Assembly: GCF_028863665.1 (NCBI RefSeq)
Contig: NZ_JARBFX010000007.1
Span: 186,001 to 250,000 of the forward strand
Origin: Aquabacter sediminis
GTDB lineage: Bacteria > Pseudomonadota > Alphaproteobacteria > Rhizobiales > Xanthobacteraceae
Reading direction: 5' to 3'
DNA length: 64,000 nucleotides
A program made the translations under genes and the position numbers. The notes under the pieces are model-generated. The model saw nothing but the letters and a program-made list of their open reading frames with translations, had not been told where the DNA came from and searched no databases. Each line of letters begins with the position of its first letter. The stretch's first letter is position 1. Shown piece by piece: positions 1-9,041 of this stretch.

Positions 1-604
1 GGGGGCTGTAGGTGAGCGCGGGAAGTGGGGCCTCCGCCGTGCCTGGCAGGGCAAAGAGCGGCGCGCCGCTGGCGTCCCGCGCGCTCACCGGGACGAGCAC
101 ATCCGTGCCCAGGGGCATGGCGACGAAGTCCGGTTCGTCCAGGGATGGGGCGGCGGGGTGGTGGTGGCAGAGCAGGAACTGGCCGAGCCCGTCGCGCATC
201 ATGCGCTCGCAGGCCACCATGTGGTCGGCCAGCAACTGGATGGGGCCGCCGGCATGGTGGCCCTCCAGCCGTCCCAGCCAGGCGGGAAAGAAGGTCAGCG
301 AAAGGGCATGGGTGGCGATGAAGCGCAGGCCCGCCTCGTCCTCGGCGGCGGCCTCGCGCGCCTCCTGCCGCCCCCGCTCCAGACGATGCAACACCTCGCG
401 GGTGGCGGGCAGGAAGGCCTCGCCCGCCGGGGTCAAGGCAAGGCGGTGGCTGGCGCGATCCACCAGGGCGGCGCCCACCCAGCCCTCCAAGGCGCGGATG
501 CGGCGGCTGAAGGCGGGCTGCGTGACGTTGCGCCGTTCGGCGGCCCGGGAAAAATTCAGGGTCTCCGCCAGGGCCAAGAAATCCTCCAGCCAGGCCGCTT
601 CCAT
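1..604 (-). CDS. LysR-family transcriptional regulator, 3' end cut by window
   Basis: The reading frame starts at an ATG at 604 and runs off the left edge without a stop, giving about 200 residues. The N-terminus is a standard LysR winged helix-turn-helix (residues about 5-45, with NFSRAAERRNVTQPAFSRRI), followed by the start of the effector-binding domain. The HTH wording and the later stretch THALSLTFFPAWL resemble the HypT/YjiE subgroup more than CbbR- or BenM-like proteins. It is divergent from the tartrate/D-malate dehydrogenase gene with about 150 bp between them, so by the usual LysR arrangement it probably controls that gene. The effector is unknown. LysR assignment is certain; the subgroup is a judgement from short motifs. 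Confidence 0.9.
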   Translation of the reverse strand, partial: MEAAWLEDFLALAETLNFSRAAERRNVTQPAFSRRIRALEGWVGAALVDRASHRLALTPAGEAFLPATREVLHRLERGRQEAREAAAEDEAGLRFIATHALSLTFFPAWLGRLEGHHAGGPIQLLADHMVACERMMRDGLGQFLLCHHHPAAPSLDEPDFVAMPLGTDVLVPVSARDASGAPLFALPGTAEAPLPALTYSP

Positions 605-758
605 TCGTCCGATCCCCTGTCCTGTCCCTTGTCCATGCCGTCGTCACATGGATCGACGCCGCTTCGGCATTTGAGCCTTCCCGGTCCGGCCGTCTAGTGT
701 CTGCGCCGACCCCCGCCGTTCGCCGGCGCAACAGGCCCAAGCCTTAAGGAAACCGCCC

Positions 759-1823
759 ATGACGCAGTATCGCATCGCCGCCATCCCCGGAGACGGCATC
801 GGCAAGGAAGTGGTGCCGGAGGGCATCAAGGTGCTGGATGCGGTGGGCCGGCGCTTCGGCCTGGCCTTCACATGGGATCAGTTCGACTGGAGTTGCGAAT
901 ATTATGCCCGCCACGGCCGCATGATGCCGGAGGATGGCCTCGACCGGATCAAGGGTCACGACGCCATCTATCTGGGTGCTGTTGGCTTTCCCGGCGTGCC
1001 CGACCACGTGTCGCTGTGGGGGCTGCTCATCCCCATCCGCCGCCAGTTCCGCCAATATGTGGCGCTGCGCCCCGTGCGCCTGTTGCGCGGCATGACCAGC
1101 CCGCTCGCCGGCCGCACCGCCGCCGATATCGATTTCTTCGTGGTGCGCGAGAACAATGAGGGCGAATACTCGGAAGTGGGCGGACGCATGTTCCGTGGCA
1201 CGGCCGACGAGATGGCCATGCAGGAATCCATCTTCACCCGCAAGGGCACCGACGCCATCCTGCGCTATGCCTTCGAGCTGGCCCGCACGCGGCCCAAGAA
1301 GCACGTGACCTCGGCCACCAAGTCCAACGGCATCGTCCACACCATGCCGTTCTGGGACGAGCGCTTCGCGGCCATGAAGGCTGAATATCCCGACATCCGG
1401 GCGGACCAGTATCACATCGACATCCTGGCGGCCCATTTCGTCATGAATCCCGACCGGTTCGACGTGGTGGTTGGCTCCAACCTGTTCGGCGACATCCTCT
1501 CCGACCTCGGCCCGGCGGTGGCCGGCTCCATCGGCATCGCGCCGGCGGGCAACATCAATCCGGAGCGGGACTTCCCCTCCATGTTCGAGCCGGTGCATGG
1601 CTCGGCGCCCGACATTGCCGGCCAGGGCATCGCCAATCCCATCGGGCAGATCTGGTCGGGGGCCATGATGCTGGAGCATCTGGGCCACAAGGATGCGGCG
1701 GACGCGGTGGTTGAGGCCATCGAGATCGTTTTGGCCGACCCCGCCGGTCGCACCCGGGACCTCGGCGGCACCGCCACCACGGTGGAATGCGGCACCGCCA
1801 TTGCTGAGGCGGTGGCTGGCTGA
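759..1823 (+). CDS. ttuC: Tartrate dehydrogenase / D-malate dehydrogenase (decarboxylating)
   Basis: The 354-residue product belongs to the isocitrate/isopropylmalate dehydrogenase family and oxidises a 2-hydroxyacid with NAD, with metal-dependent decarboxylation. It begins with the family signature IPGDGIGKE. The metal-binding part is in NLFGDILSDLGPAVAGS (around residue 240), followed by the cofactor-site segment FEPVHGSAPDIAGQGIANP. The LWGLLIPIRRQF stretch and the length fit the TtuC/DmlA branch rather than LeuB. Homologues use meso-tartrate, L-tartrate or D-malate, and the sequence alone does not settle which. The divergent LysR gene upstream is the probable regulator. It stands alone, with no tartrate transporter beside it. 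Confidence 0.9.
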   Translation: MTQYRIAAIPGDGIGKEVVPEGIKVLDAVGRRFGLAFTWDQFDWSCEYYARHGRMMPEDGLDRIKGHDAIYLGAVGFPGVPDHVSLWGLLIPIRRQFRQYVALRPVRLLRGMTSPLAGRTAADIDFFVVRENNEGEYSEVGGRMFRGTADEMAMQESIFTRKGTDAILRYAFELARTRPKKHVTSATKSNGIVHTMPFWDERFAAMKAEYPDIRADQYHIDILAAHFVMNPDRFDVVVGSNLFGDILSDLGPAVAGSIGIAPAGNINPERDFPSMFEPVHGSAPDIAGQGIANPIGQIWSGAMMLEHLGHKDAADAVVEAIEIVLADPAGRTRDLGGTATTVECGTAIAEAVAG

Positions 1824-1952
1824 GGCGCGCACCGGGCGGGTTCGCCCGGCCTGCCCTTTGACGCCGTGCCCGTTCGGGGCCACAAGGCGGTCGCGGCGCA
1901 GCCCCTCGCAGGAGGGAGCGCCGCGCCGTAGGGATCGAACGGGACCGCCGCC

Positions 1953-2804
1953 ATGATCGTGACCCGCCTCATTGGCGGCCTGGGCAACCAGATGTTCCAA
2001 TATGCCGCCGGCCGGGCGCTGGCGCTGCGGCGCGGCACCGAGCTGCGCATCGATCGGGGGGCGTTCGCCACCTATGACGTGCGCCCCTATGCGCTCGGCC
2101 CCATGGCGCTCAAGGCGGCGGATGCGCAGCCTTCCGATATTCCCCCGAGCCGGCCGCCCTCTTTGCTCAAGCGCCTGCTGCGCCCGCGTCCCCACACCTA
2201 TCTGGTGAAGGAGGCCTCGCTCCGCTTCGATCCGGCGGTCTTTGCGGCCGTGGACGGCGCCTATCTGGACGGCTACTGGCAGTCCGAGCGCTATTTCGCC
2301 GACGCGCGTGACGCCATCCGCGCCGACTTCACCGTGGCCACCCCACCCGACGCGGCCAATGCGTCCATCCTCGCCCAAGCGGCGGGGGAGGGCAGCGTCT
2401 CCGTGCATGTGCGGCGGGGCGACTATGTGAGCAATCCCGACGCCCATGCGGTGCACGGCACCTGCACCCCGGACTATTACCGGCAGGCGGCGGAACTCCT
2501 CGCGGCACGGGTGGGGACGGGGCTCACCGCCTTCGTCTTTTCCGACGATCATGACTGGGCGCGGGCCAACATCCGCCTGCCCTTCCCGACCGTGCATGTG
2601 GATTTCAATGACGGCGACCATCCCCATGAGGACCTGCGCCTCATGAGCGCCTGCCGGCATCACATCGTCGCCAATTCCACCTTAAGCTGGTGGGGCGCCT
2701 GGCTCGACGGCAGGGACGGCCTCGTCATCGCGCCCAGCCGCTGGTTCGCCGCCGCCCATATGGACGCCACCGACATCGTGCCGGAGCGCTGGCTCAGGGT
2801 CTGA
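1953..2804 (+). CDS. Alpha-1,2-fucosyltransferase-like glycosyltransferase (GT11)
   Basis: The 283-residue protein opens with IVTRLIGGLGNQMFQYAAGR, the GDP-binding hallmark of GT11. It carries the second hallmark VHVRRGDYV near residue 150 and a C-terminal NSTLSWWGAWL block. Family members move fucose from GDP-fucose onto galactose of a surface glycan at the cytoplasmic face of the membrane. No GDP-fucose synthesis genes are in view, so the donor comes from elsewhere. The 3' end overlaps the convergent GT2 gene by 11 bp. The neighbouring GT2 and methyltransferase genes suggest a small glycan-decoration group, although the three are not on one strand. Confidence 0.9.
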   Translation: MIVTRLIGGLGNQMFQYAAGRALALRRGTELRIDRGAFATYDVRPYALGPMALKAADAQPSDIPPSRPPSLLKRLLRPRPHTYLVKEASLRFDPAVFAAVDGAYLDGYWQSERYFADARDAIRADFTVATPPDAANASILAQAAGEGSVSVHVRRGDYVSNPDAHAVHGTCTPDYYRQAAELLAARVGTGLTAFVFSDDHDWARANIRLPFPTVHVDFNDGDHPHEDLRLMSACRHHIVANSTLSWWGAWLDGRDGLVIAPSRWFAAAHMDATDIVPERWLRV

Positions 2805-3753
2805 CGCGGCGGGGGAACAGCGCCTCGCGCACCGGCCGCCAGGCCTCGCGCAGGGGGGAGGGCACGTAGTCGGCCAGAGTCTTGTGCTCGCCGCGGGGCG
2901 GATGGGCGAACAGGTGTCGGAAATAGGGCTTCAGTGGCGGCGGCACTTCCGCCTGCCGCTCCAGATGCTTCAGCGTCCGCATGCGCAGCCCCCGCAGGGT
3001 GCGCCACCAGAAGACGGCGACGTCCGGGTCGTCATGCAGCTGAGCGAACGCCTTCTCGAACATCAGAAGGCCCTCCCGCATGCGCAGCAGGCCATCATCG
3101 CGCACCTGCTCGGTCACCTGGTGGGCGACGCCCGTGGGGGTGATGATGAGCGGCTCCGCGGTGAAGGCGATGCGCGGCCGCTGGCGCAAAGCGCGCATGT
3201 AGAAATCGACGTCCACGTACCATTTCATCCGCGGGTCGAATTCCAGCCCCAGTGCGCGGCGGTGGATGGTGGCGCTTGGCGCGCCGATCACATTGCCCAG
3301 CAGCAGGCGCTCGGGCCGGCGGCGCAGGTCCGCCAATTGTGCCGCGTCGGCGCAATGGGTCCAGGTGCGGTCATTGACCATGTCTTCCACTTGGCTGGCG
3401 GAAAACCCCATCAGGCAGTCGGGATTGTCGTCCATGAGCGACACGAAGCGGCCGAGCGCGTCCGGGTGAGCGAAGCGGTCGTCGTGATGGAGGATCTTCA
3501 CCAGCGGAGCGTGGGACTGGCGGATGGCCTCGTCCCAGTTGCGCGGGGACCCGAGGGAATGGGAGTTTCTGAAATAGCGCAGGCGGCCGCCGAAGTCGTA
3601 GGTGCGGATCAGGTCCTCCACCTCGCCATCGGGCGAATCATCGGTGATGACCACCTCATAGTCGGTGAAGCGCTGCTCCACGACCGAATCGAGTGCCAGC
3701 TCAAGATATTCGACCTGCCTATAGGCCGGGATGCAGATCGAAACGGCGGTCAA
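2794..3753 (-). CDS. Glycosyltransferase family 2
   Basis: The 319-residue product has a GT-A nucleotide-sugar fold. The N-terminus reads VSICIPAYRQVEYLELALDS, followed by the acidic ITDDSPDGEV and a later HHDDRFAHPDAL segment that probably supplies the metal-binding acidic pair. There is no signal peptide or obvious membrane segment, so it probably works in the cytoplasm on a lipid-linked glycan. It converges on the GT11 gene (11 bp overlap) and diverges from the methyltransferase gene. Donor and acceptor cannot be told from sequence. Confidence 0.88.
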   Translation of the reverse strand: MTAVSICIPAYRQVEYLELALDSVVEQRFTDYEVVITDDSPDGEVEDLIRTYDFGGRLRYFRNSHSLGSPRNWDEAIRQSHAPLVKILHHDDRFAHPDALGRFVSLMDDNPDCLMGFSASQVEDMVNDRTWTHCADAAQLADLRRRPERLLLGNVIGAPSATIHRRALGLEFDPRMKWYVDVDFYMRALRQRPRIAFTAEPLIITPTGVAHQVTEQVRDDGLLRMREGLLMFEKAFAQLHDDPDVAVFWWRTLRGLRMRTLKHLERQAEVPPPLKPYFRHLFAHPPRGEHKTLADYVPSPLREAWRPVREALFPRRVRP

Positions 3754-3894
3754 GGCTGAGCCTCTGCGTCAGGGAAGGGGGCGTATTCAACCGTTCGTTT
3801 CGCGCTGGATCAAGAGCATAGGGTGCATGGCGGCTTCCCAGCCGCTGCCCTTTTGCCTATGGCTGGGGGGAGACGGCGTGGGGTGGGTAATATC

Positions 3895-4740
3895 ATGGCG
3901 GGCGCGGACGGATCGCGGGATGGAGGGCGGCTGTTCCAGCGCCCCGAGGCGAGCTATGTGGTGCCGGACAGCGTCATCGATGCGATCCTTGCGGATCGCG
4001 CGCAGCCGCTCGCCTGGATGGCCTCCCTGGTGCCGGACGGGGCGCAGGTGCTCGATGTGGGCGCCGGCAACGGAAACTTGGCGCGGACGCTGGCGCGCGC
4101 CGGGCGCAAGGTGACCATCGACGCCATCGAGCCCAATGCCTTCGCGGCGGATCTGGCGCGCCCCTTCTATCGCACCGTGCACACGGCCTTCGCGCAGGAC
4201 CTGATCGCGCAAGGGGCCTTGCCGGCCTATGATGTGGTCACCATCGCCGACGTGATCGAGCATGTGAGCGACCCGTATGCCTTCCTCGCCTCGCTCGATC
4301 CCCTGGTGCGCTCAGGGACCACCGTGCTGCTCTCGGTGCCCAATGTGAGCTTCGGCGCGGTGCGCCTCGCGCTTCTCAACGGCGCCTTCGACTATGTGGA
4401 TTCCGGTCTCCTGGAGCGCACCCACCTGCGCTTCATCACGCTGAAGACGGCTCTGGCCGTGTTCGACGCGCTGGGCTGGGCGGTGGAGCGGGTGATCCGT
4501 CTCCAGCGCAGTTTTGCCCGCGTGGAGTTCGCTCGCGCGGCGCTGAAGGCCCCGCCCAGCGTCCTGCGCCGCCTCGCCTTCGACGAGGAGGCGCGCACCT
4601 ATCAGCATCTGTTCGTGCTGCGGGCCGGGCCCCAGACAACGCCCACCCGCTTCGAGAGCGCCGGGGCGAGCGCGCGGGACGTGCTCAGGGATCTGCGCCT
4701 CGACGGTCCCCGGGGCTGGCTGAAGGGCCTGATCGGCTGA
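3895..4740 (+). CDS. SAM-dependent class I methyltransferase
   Basis: The product is about 281 residues long. Motif I is VLDVGAGNGNLARTL, the middle strand reads VVTIADVIEHVSDPYAF, and the late strand is TTVLLSVPNVSFGAV, all usual for small-molecule or glycan methyltransferases. In-frame ATGs lie further upstream at 3823 and 3859. The one at 3895 is chosen because the residues before it are low-complexity Gly/Arg with no conserved look. The place between glycosyltransferase genes suggests a glycan or glycolipid substrate, which is inference. The last 40 residues are basic and not part of the core fold. Confidence 0.8.
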   Translation: MAGADGSRDGGRLFQRPEASYVVPDSVIDAILADRAQPLAWMASLVPDGAQVLDVGAGNGNLARTLARAGRKVTIDAIEPNAFAADLARPFYRTVHTAFAQDLIAQGALPAYDVVTIADVIEHVSDPYAFLASLDPLVRSGTTVLLSVPNVSFGAVRLALLNGAFDYVDSGLLERTHLRFITLKTALAVFDALGWAVERVIRLQRSFARVEFARAALKAPPSVLRRLAFDEEARTYQHLFVLRAGPQTTPTRFESAGASARDVLRDLRLDGPRGWLKGLIG

Positions 4741-4749
4741 GGCGCCGCG

Positions 4750-5676
4750 TCAGGCGAGGAAATCCAGCAGGGCCGCCAGCGTCTCGTCCGGCTGCTCCTC
4801 CTGAAGGAGATGGCCGCACGCCAGAGGTCCGCCGCGCACGTCCTCCGCCTTCTCCCGCCAGGTGGCCTGCACGTCATAAAGCTCGCCCACCACACCCTTG
4901 GCGCCCCACAGGGCCAGCAGCGGGGCGGTGATCCGTCGATCCCCATCCTCCGCGTCATGGATGAGGTCGATGCCAGCGGCGGCGCGATAATCCTCGCAGA
5001 TGGCGTGGCGCGAGGCCGGGTCCATATAGCAGCGCAGATATTCCGCGAAGGCGGCCGGCTCGGTGGCGCCCGGCGTGCGGGTCTGGCCCGAGAGGTGCCG
5101 GGTCAGGAAATATTCCGGGTCCGCCGCAATGAGGCGCTCGGGCAACGGCTCCGGCTGGATCAGGAAGAACCACCAGAAATAGCGCGTGGCAAAGGCCTTG
5201 TCGGTGCGCGCATACATGGTCGCGGTGGGCGCGATGTCCATGACGCAGATCTTCTCCACCGCCTGCGGCCAGTCGAGGGCCATGCGGTGGGCCACCCGCG
5301 CGCCCCGGTCATGGCCCACCACCGCAAAATGCTCGAAACCCAGCGCCGCCATCAGGCGTACCTGGTCCCGTGCCATCTCGCGCTTGGAATAGGCCACATG
5401 GTCCGGCCCGCCCTCGGGCTTGGAACTGTCGCCATAGCCGCGCAGATCGGGTGCGATGACGGTGAAGTGGCGGGCGAGGCGAGGCGCGATCTTGCGCCAC
5501 GTGATGTGAGTCTGCGGATGGCCGTGCAGCAGCAGGAGCGGGGGACCTTCGCCGGCCCTGGCAAAGCGCAGACCGAGGCCCGGCTCAAGCTCGGCATGAT
5601 AGAGGCGGAAGCCGTCCATGAGGGGGGCGGAGCCCAGGTCTTCGATCCGCGCGGCCTGTGTGCTTGCCCCGGTCAC
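4750..5676 (-). CDS. Alpha/beta hydrolase, haloacetate (fluoroacetate) dehalogenase-like
   Basis: The product shows the alpha/beta-hydrolase core in the order seen in fluoroacetate dehalogenases. LLLLHGHPQTHITWRK is the oxyanion region, VVGHDRGARVAHRMALDWP holds the nucleophile Asp and the two arginines that hold the carboxylate, and GHLLQEEQPDE holds the catalytic His. In the fluoroacetate enzymes the cap carries a His-Trp pair that cradles fluoride. Here the matching place reads WWFFLIQP, so the His appears replaced by Trp. A GTG start at 5676 is chosen because GGGAG lies six bases upstream. ATGs at 5736 and 5757 have no ribosome site. Substrate could be another haloacid, an epoxide or an ester. 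Confidence 0.8.
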   Translation of the reverse strand: MTGASTQAARIEDLGSAPLMDGFRLYHAELEPGLGLRFARAGEGPPLLLLHGHPQTHITWRKIAPRLARHFTVIAPDLRGYGDSSKPEGGPDHVAYSKREMARDQVRLMAALGFEHFAVVGHDRGARVAHRMALDWPQAVEKICVMDIAPTATMYARTDKAFATRYFWWFFLIQPEPLPERLIAADPEYFLTRHLSGQTRTPGATEPAAFAEYLRCYMDPASRHAICEDYRAAAGIDLIHDAEDGDRRITAPLLALWGAKGVVGELYDVQATWREKAEDVRGGPLACGHLLQEEQPDETLAALLDFLA

Positions 5677-5791
5677 CGGTGTCTCCCGTTCTCGTTCTTC
5701 TGTGCGCCCCTGCCGGAGCGGTGGGGAGACTGCCATGACCGGATGGCCGCGTCCCATGCCATTGCGGCATCAAACGATCCCTTCGCCGCAA

Positions 5792-5825
5792 ACAAAAACG
5801 GCGCCGGTGGAGGCCACCGGCGCCG
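5792..5825 (-). terminator. Rho-independent terminator of the first liv operon
   Basis: Read on the minus strand, a 12-bp perfect GC-rich stem (CGGCGCCGGTGG with its complement) closes a 3-base loop and is followed at once by TTTTTGTTTG. It lies about 20 bp past the livM stop codon and before the next minus-strand gene, so it ends the five-gene ABC transporter transcript. Confidence 0.9.
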
Positions 5826-5846
5826 GATGCGGAAAAGGGGAGCCTG

Positions 5847-6830
5847 TCAGTGGCTGGCGGGCGCCTTCTTGGACTTCAGGAAGGCGATGGCCTCGCCGAC
5901 GAAGCCGCGGCGGAACAGGGACACCACGATCACGAAGATCACGCCCTGGATCACCAGCACCCACTCGCCGAAGCCGGCGAGATAATTTTGCATGGTCACG
6001 ATGACGGCAGCGCCGACCACCGGGCCCAGCACCGTGCCCATGCCGCCCACCAGCGTCATCAGGATCACCTCGCCCGACATGTGCCAGGACACGTCGGTGA
6101 GCGAGGCCAGCTGGAACACGATGGACTTGGTGGAGCCGGCAAGGCCCGCCAGCGCCGCCGAGAGCACGAAGGCCAGCAGCTTGTACTGGTTGACGCGATA
6201 GCCCAGCGAAATGGCGCGGGGCTCATTCTCGCGGATGGCCTTCAGCACCTGCCCGAAGGGCGAGTAGATGGTGCGGTAGATGATGGCGAAGCCGATCACG
6301 AAGATGGCCAGCACCACATAATAGAGGTTCAGGTCCTTGGTGATGTCGATGAAGCCGAACATCATCCGGCGGGGCACCGCCTGGAGACCGTCCTCGCCGC
6401 CGGTGAAGGGCGCCTGGAGGCAGAAGAAGAAGAACATCTGCGACAGGGCCAGCGTCACCATGGCGAAGTAGATGCCCTGGCGGCGGATGGCGAGCAGGCC
6501 GGTGATGAGGCCAAGCAGGGCGGCGGACGCGACGCCCGCCAGGATGCCCAGCTCGGGCGAGAAGCCCATGATCTTCACCGCATGGGCGCAGATATAGGCC
6601 GACCCGCCGAAGAACATGGCGTGTCCGAAGGAGAGCAGGCCCACATATCCCAGCAGCAGGTTGAAGGCGCACGCGAACAGCGCGAAGCACAGCACCTTCA
6701 TCAGGAACACGGGATAGACCAGGAACGGCGCCACCAGCAGCGCGGCGAGCGCGACCACCACTAGGATGGTGCGGGTGGTCGAGGAGGTCGTGCCTTCGGC
6801 CGAGGCGAGGTTGGAGGAGGCGGAGGTCAT
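5847..6830 (-). CDS. livM: Branched-chain amino-acid-type ABC transporter permease LivM
   Basis: The 327-residue product is almost wholly hydrophobic, with eight or more likely membrane segments. It carries the LivM signature NLLLGYVGLLSFGHAMFFG near residue 60 and the cytoplasmic loop RAIRENEPRAISLGYRV-type segment that couples to the ATPase. It is the last gene of the operon, seven bases after livH, with GAGGAAAG as ribosome site. Together with LivH it forms the channel. The cargo may be a branched-chain amino acid, an amide, or an aromatic or other carboxylic acid, as this family is broad. Confidence 0.93.
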   Translation of the reverse strand: MTSASSNLASAEGTTSSTTRTILVVVALAALLVAPFLVYPVFLMKVLCFALFACAFNLLLGYVGLLSFGHAMFFGGSAYICAHAVKIMGFSPELGILAGVASAALLGLITGLLAIRRQGIYFAMVTLALSQMFFFFCLQAPFTGGEDGLQAVPRRMMFGFIDITKDLNLYYVVLAIFVIGFAIIYRTIYSPFGQVLKAIRENEPRAISLGYRVNQYKLLAFVLSAALAGLAGSTKSIVFQLASLTDVSWHMSGEVILMTLVGGMGTVLGPVVGAAVIVTMQNYLAGFGEWVLVIQGVIFVIVVSLFRRGFVGEAIAFLKSKKAPASH

Positions 6831-6837
6831 TCTTTCC

Positions 6838-7719
6838 TCACTTCGCGGTGCCGAACAGCCCTGCGGGCTTGATCATGAGAACAATGGCCATGATGACGAA
6901 GATCACGGTGGAGGAGGCTTCCGGGTAGAAGACCTTGGTCAGGCCCTCGATCACGCCGAGGCCGAAGCCGGTGATGATGGCGCCCGCAATGGAGCCCATG
7001 CCGCCGATCACCACCACCGCGAACACCACGATGATGAGGTTGGAGCCCATGGTGGGGCTCACCTGGTAGGCGGGGGCGGCGAGCACGCCGGCGAGCGCGG
7101 CAAGGCCGACGCCGAAGCCATAGGTCAGCGTGATCATGCGCGGCACGTCGATGCCGAAGGCCTGCACCAGTTCCGGGCGCTCGGTGGCGGCGCGCAGGTA
7201 GGAGCCGAGCTTGGTGCGCTCGATCATGAACCAGGTGGCGAAGCACACCACGAGAGAGGCCACCACCACGAAGCCGCGATAGTTGGGCAGGAACATGAAT
7301 CCGAGATTGGTGCCGCCCGGCAGGGGATTGTCGTAGGGCAGGCCCGAGGAGCCATACTGCCGGCGGAACAGGCCCTCAATGATGAGGGCGAGGCCGAAGG
7401 TCAGCAGCAGGCCGTAGAGATGGTCGAGATGATAGAGCCGCCGCAGCAGCGTGCGCTCGATGATCATGCCGATGATGGCGACCACGATGGGCGAGAGCAC
7501 CAGCGCGCCCCAGAAGGGAATGCCAGCATAGTTCAGCAGCATCCAGGCGCCGAAGGCACCCATCATGTACTGCGCGCCATGCGTGAAGTTGATGACGTTC
7601 AGCAGGCCGAAGATCACCGCGAGCCCGAGGCTCAGCATGGCATAGAACGCGCCGTTGATCAGGCCGAGCAGAAGCTGGCCGAAGAGCGCCTGTGGGGCGA
7701 CGCCGAGTAGCTCGAACAT
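6838..7719 (-). CDS. livH: Branched-chain amino-acid-type ABC transporter permease LivH
   Basis: The 293-residue membrane protein has the LivH pattern: GLINGAFYAMLSLGLAVIFG near residue 20, NFTHGAQYMMGAFGAW near 45, and GGMGSIAGAIITGFGLGVIE close to the end. It partners LivM in the same operon. A GC hairpin lies between it and the upstream binding-protein gene, which usually leaves the permeases at lower mRNA level than the binding protein. Confidence 0.93.
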   Translation of the reverse strand: MFELLGVAPQALFGQLLLGLINGAFYAMLSLGLAVIFGLLNVINFTHGAQYMMGAFGAWMLLNYAGIPFWGALVLSPIVVAIIGMIIERTLLRRLYHLDHLYGLLLTFGLALIIEGLFRRQYGSSGLPYDNPLPGGTNLGFMFLPNYRGFVVVASLVVCFATWFMIERTKLGSYLRAATERPELVQAFGIDVPRMITLTYGFGVGLAALAGVLAAPAYQVSPTMGSNLIIVVFAVVVIGGMGSIAGAIITGFGLGVIEGLTKVFYPEASSTVIFVIMAIVLMIKPAGLFGTAK

Positions 7720-7743
7720 GGAGATGTCTCTGTCAAATGGCAG

Positions 7744-7768
7744 GCGGGCCGGCGTGACGCCGGCCCGC
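7744..7768 (-). promoter_or_regulatory. Intercistronic hairpin after the binding-protein gene
   Basis: A 10-bp perfect stem (GCGGGCCGGC with its complement) closes a 5-base loop in the 60-bp gap between the solute-binding-protein gene and livH. There is no T-run, so it is more likely an mRNA-stabilising or attenuating element than a full terminator. The second liv operon has similar hairpins at the same place (51451-51520). Confidence 0.65.
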
Positions 7769-7779
7769 GGTTCGGCTGA

Positions 7780-8991
7780 TCAGGTCTTCTTGACCAGCGG
7801 GCAATCGCCCTGGTCGAGCGGACGGAAGGCCTCGTTGGCGGGGATGGTCGCCTTGAGGCTGTAATAGTCGTACGGGCCCTTGGACTCGGACGGCTTCTTG
7901 ACCTCGAAGAGGTACATGGGGTGGATCTGGCGGCCGTCGGCGCGGATCTCGCCCTTGCCGAACAGCTTGTCGTCGGTGGGCATCTTCTTCATCTCGGCCA
8001 CGACGGCGGTGCCGTCCTTGGCCGACTTGAGGGCCGCCACGGCCTTCAGATAGTGCAGCACGCCCGAATACACGCCGGCCTGCACCATGGTCGGGTACTT
8101 GCCACCGTTGGCGGCCGCGAAGTCCTTGGTGAAGGCGCGGTTCGCGTCGGTCATGTCCCAGTACCAGGCGGAGGTCAGGTTCAGGCCCTGCGCCGTCTTG
8201 AGACCGATGGAGTGCACGTCGGTGAGGAAGATCAGCAGGCCGGCGAGCTTCTGGCCGCCGGAGACGATGCCGTATTCCGCCGACTGCTTGATGGAGTTGA
8301 TGGTGTCGCCGCCGGCATTGGCGAGGCCGATGATCTTGGCCTTGGAGCCCTGCGCCTGCAGCAGGAAGGACGAGAAGTCGGAGGTGTTGAGCGGCACGCG
8401 CACCGAGCCGACCACCTTGCCGCCGTTGGCCTTCACAACTTCGGACGTGTCGCGCTCAAGCGCGTGGCCGAAGGCATAGTCCGCGGTCAGGAAGAACCAG
8501 GTGTCGCCGCCATTCTTGGTCACGGCCTTGCCGGTGCCGTTGGCGAGCGCCCAGGTGTCATAGGTCCAGTGCACGGTGTTGGGCGTGCAGGCCTTGCCGG
8601 TGAGGTCCGAGGTGGCCGCGCCGGAATTGATGAAGACCTTGTTCTTTTCCTTGGTCACGGTGTTGACCGCGAGGGCGACGCCGGAATTCGGCACGTCGAT
8701 GATCGCGTCCACGCCGTCCACGTCGAACCACTGGCGGGCGATGGAGGTGCCCACGTCGGCCTTGTTCTGGTGGTCGGCGCCGACCACCTCGACCTGGAGG
8801 TCCTTATTGGTGGCGGCGAAATCCTCCACCGCCTTCTTGGCGGCCCACACGGAGCCCGTGCCGCCGAGGTCGGCATACAGGCCGGACTGGTCGTTGAGGA
8901 CGCCGATCTTGACCTTGACCGGGGTCTGGGCGCTGGCGGCGCTGACAGCGAACACGCTGGCGGCCGCCATGAAAATGGCTGCGAGACGCAT
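7780..8991 (-). CDS. Periplasmic solute-binding protein of liv-type ABC transporter
   Basis: The 403-residue product starts with a Sec signal peptide (MRLAAIFMAAASVFAVSAASAQ) and continues as a type I periplasmic binding protein (VKIGVLNDQSGLYADLGG...). It brings the cargo to LivHM. The segment TPNTVHWTYDTWALANGTGK and the Asp/Tyr-rich cleft fit the subgroup often labelled urea, amide or branched-chain amino-acid binding, and the true ligand cannot be read from sequence. It is the third gene of the operon, after livG and livF. The position between ATPases and permeases is common in this family in Hyphomicrobiales. Confidence 0.9.
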   Translation of the reverse strand: MRLAAIFMAAASVFAVSAASAQTPVKVKIGVLNDQSGLYADLGGTGSVWAAKKAVEDFAATNKDLQVEVVGADHQNKADVGTSIARQWFDVDGVDAIIDVPNSGVALAVNTVTKEKNKVFINSGAATSDLTGKACTPNTVHWTYDTWALANGTGKAVTKNGGDTWFFLTADYAFGHALERDTSEVVKANGGKVVGSVRVPLNTSDFSSFLLQAQGSKAKIIGLANAGGDTINSIKQSAEYGIVSGGQKLAGLLIFLTDVHSIGLKTAQGLNLTSAWYWDMTDANRAFTKDFAAANGGKYPTMVQAGVYSGVLHYLKAVAALKSAKDGTAVVAEMKKMPTDDKLFGKGEIRADGRQIHPMYLFEVKKPSESKGPYDYYSLKATIPANEAFRPLDQGDCPLVKKT

Positions 8992-9041
8992 TGTTTCCTC
9001 CTGCCGGCATGCGCCGGCCGCGATGTCGAGATACTCTCGGT

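Noticed and set aside
744-2663. A 639-codon minus-strand frame across ttuC and the GT11 gene
   Set aside because: It covers two well-recognised plus-strand genes and the gap between them and has no recognisable motif.
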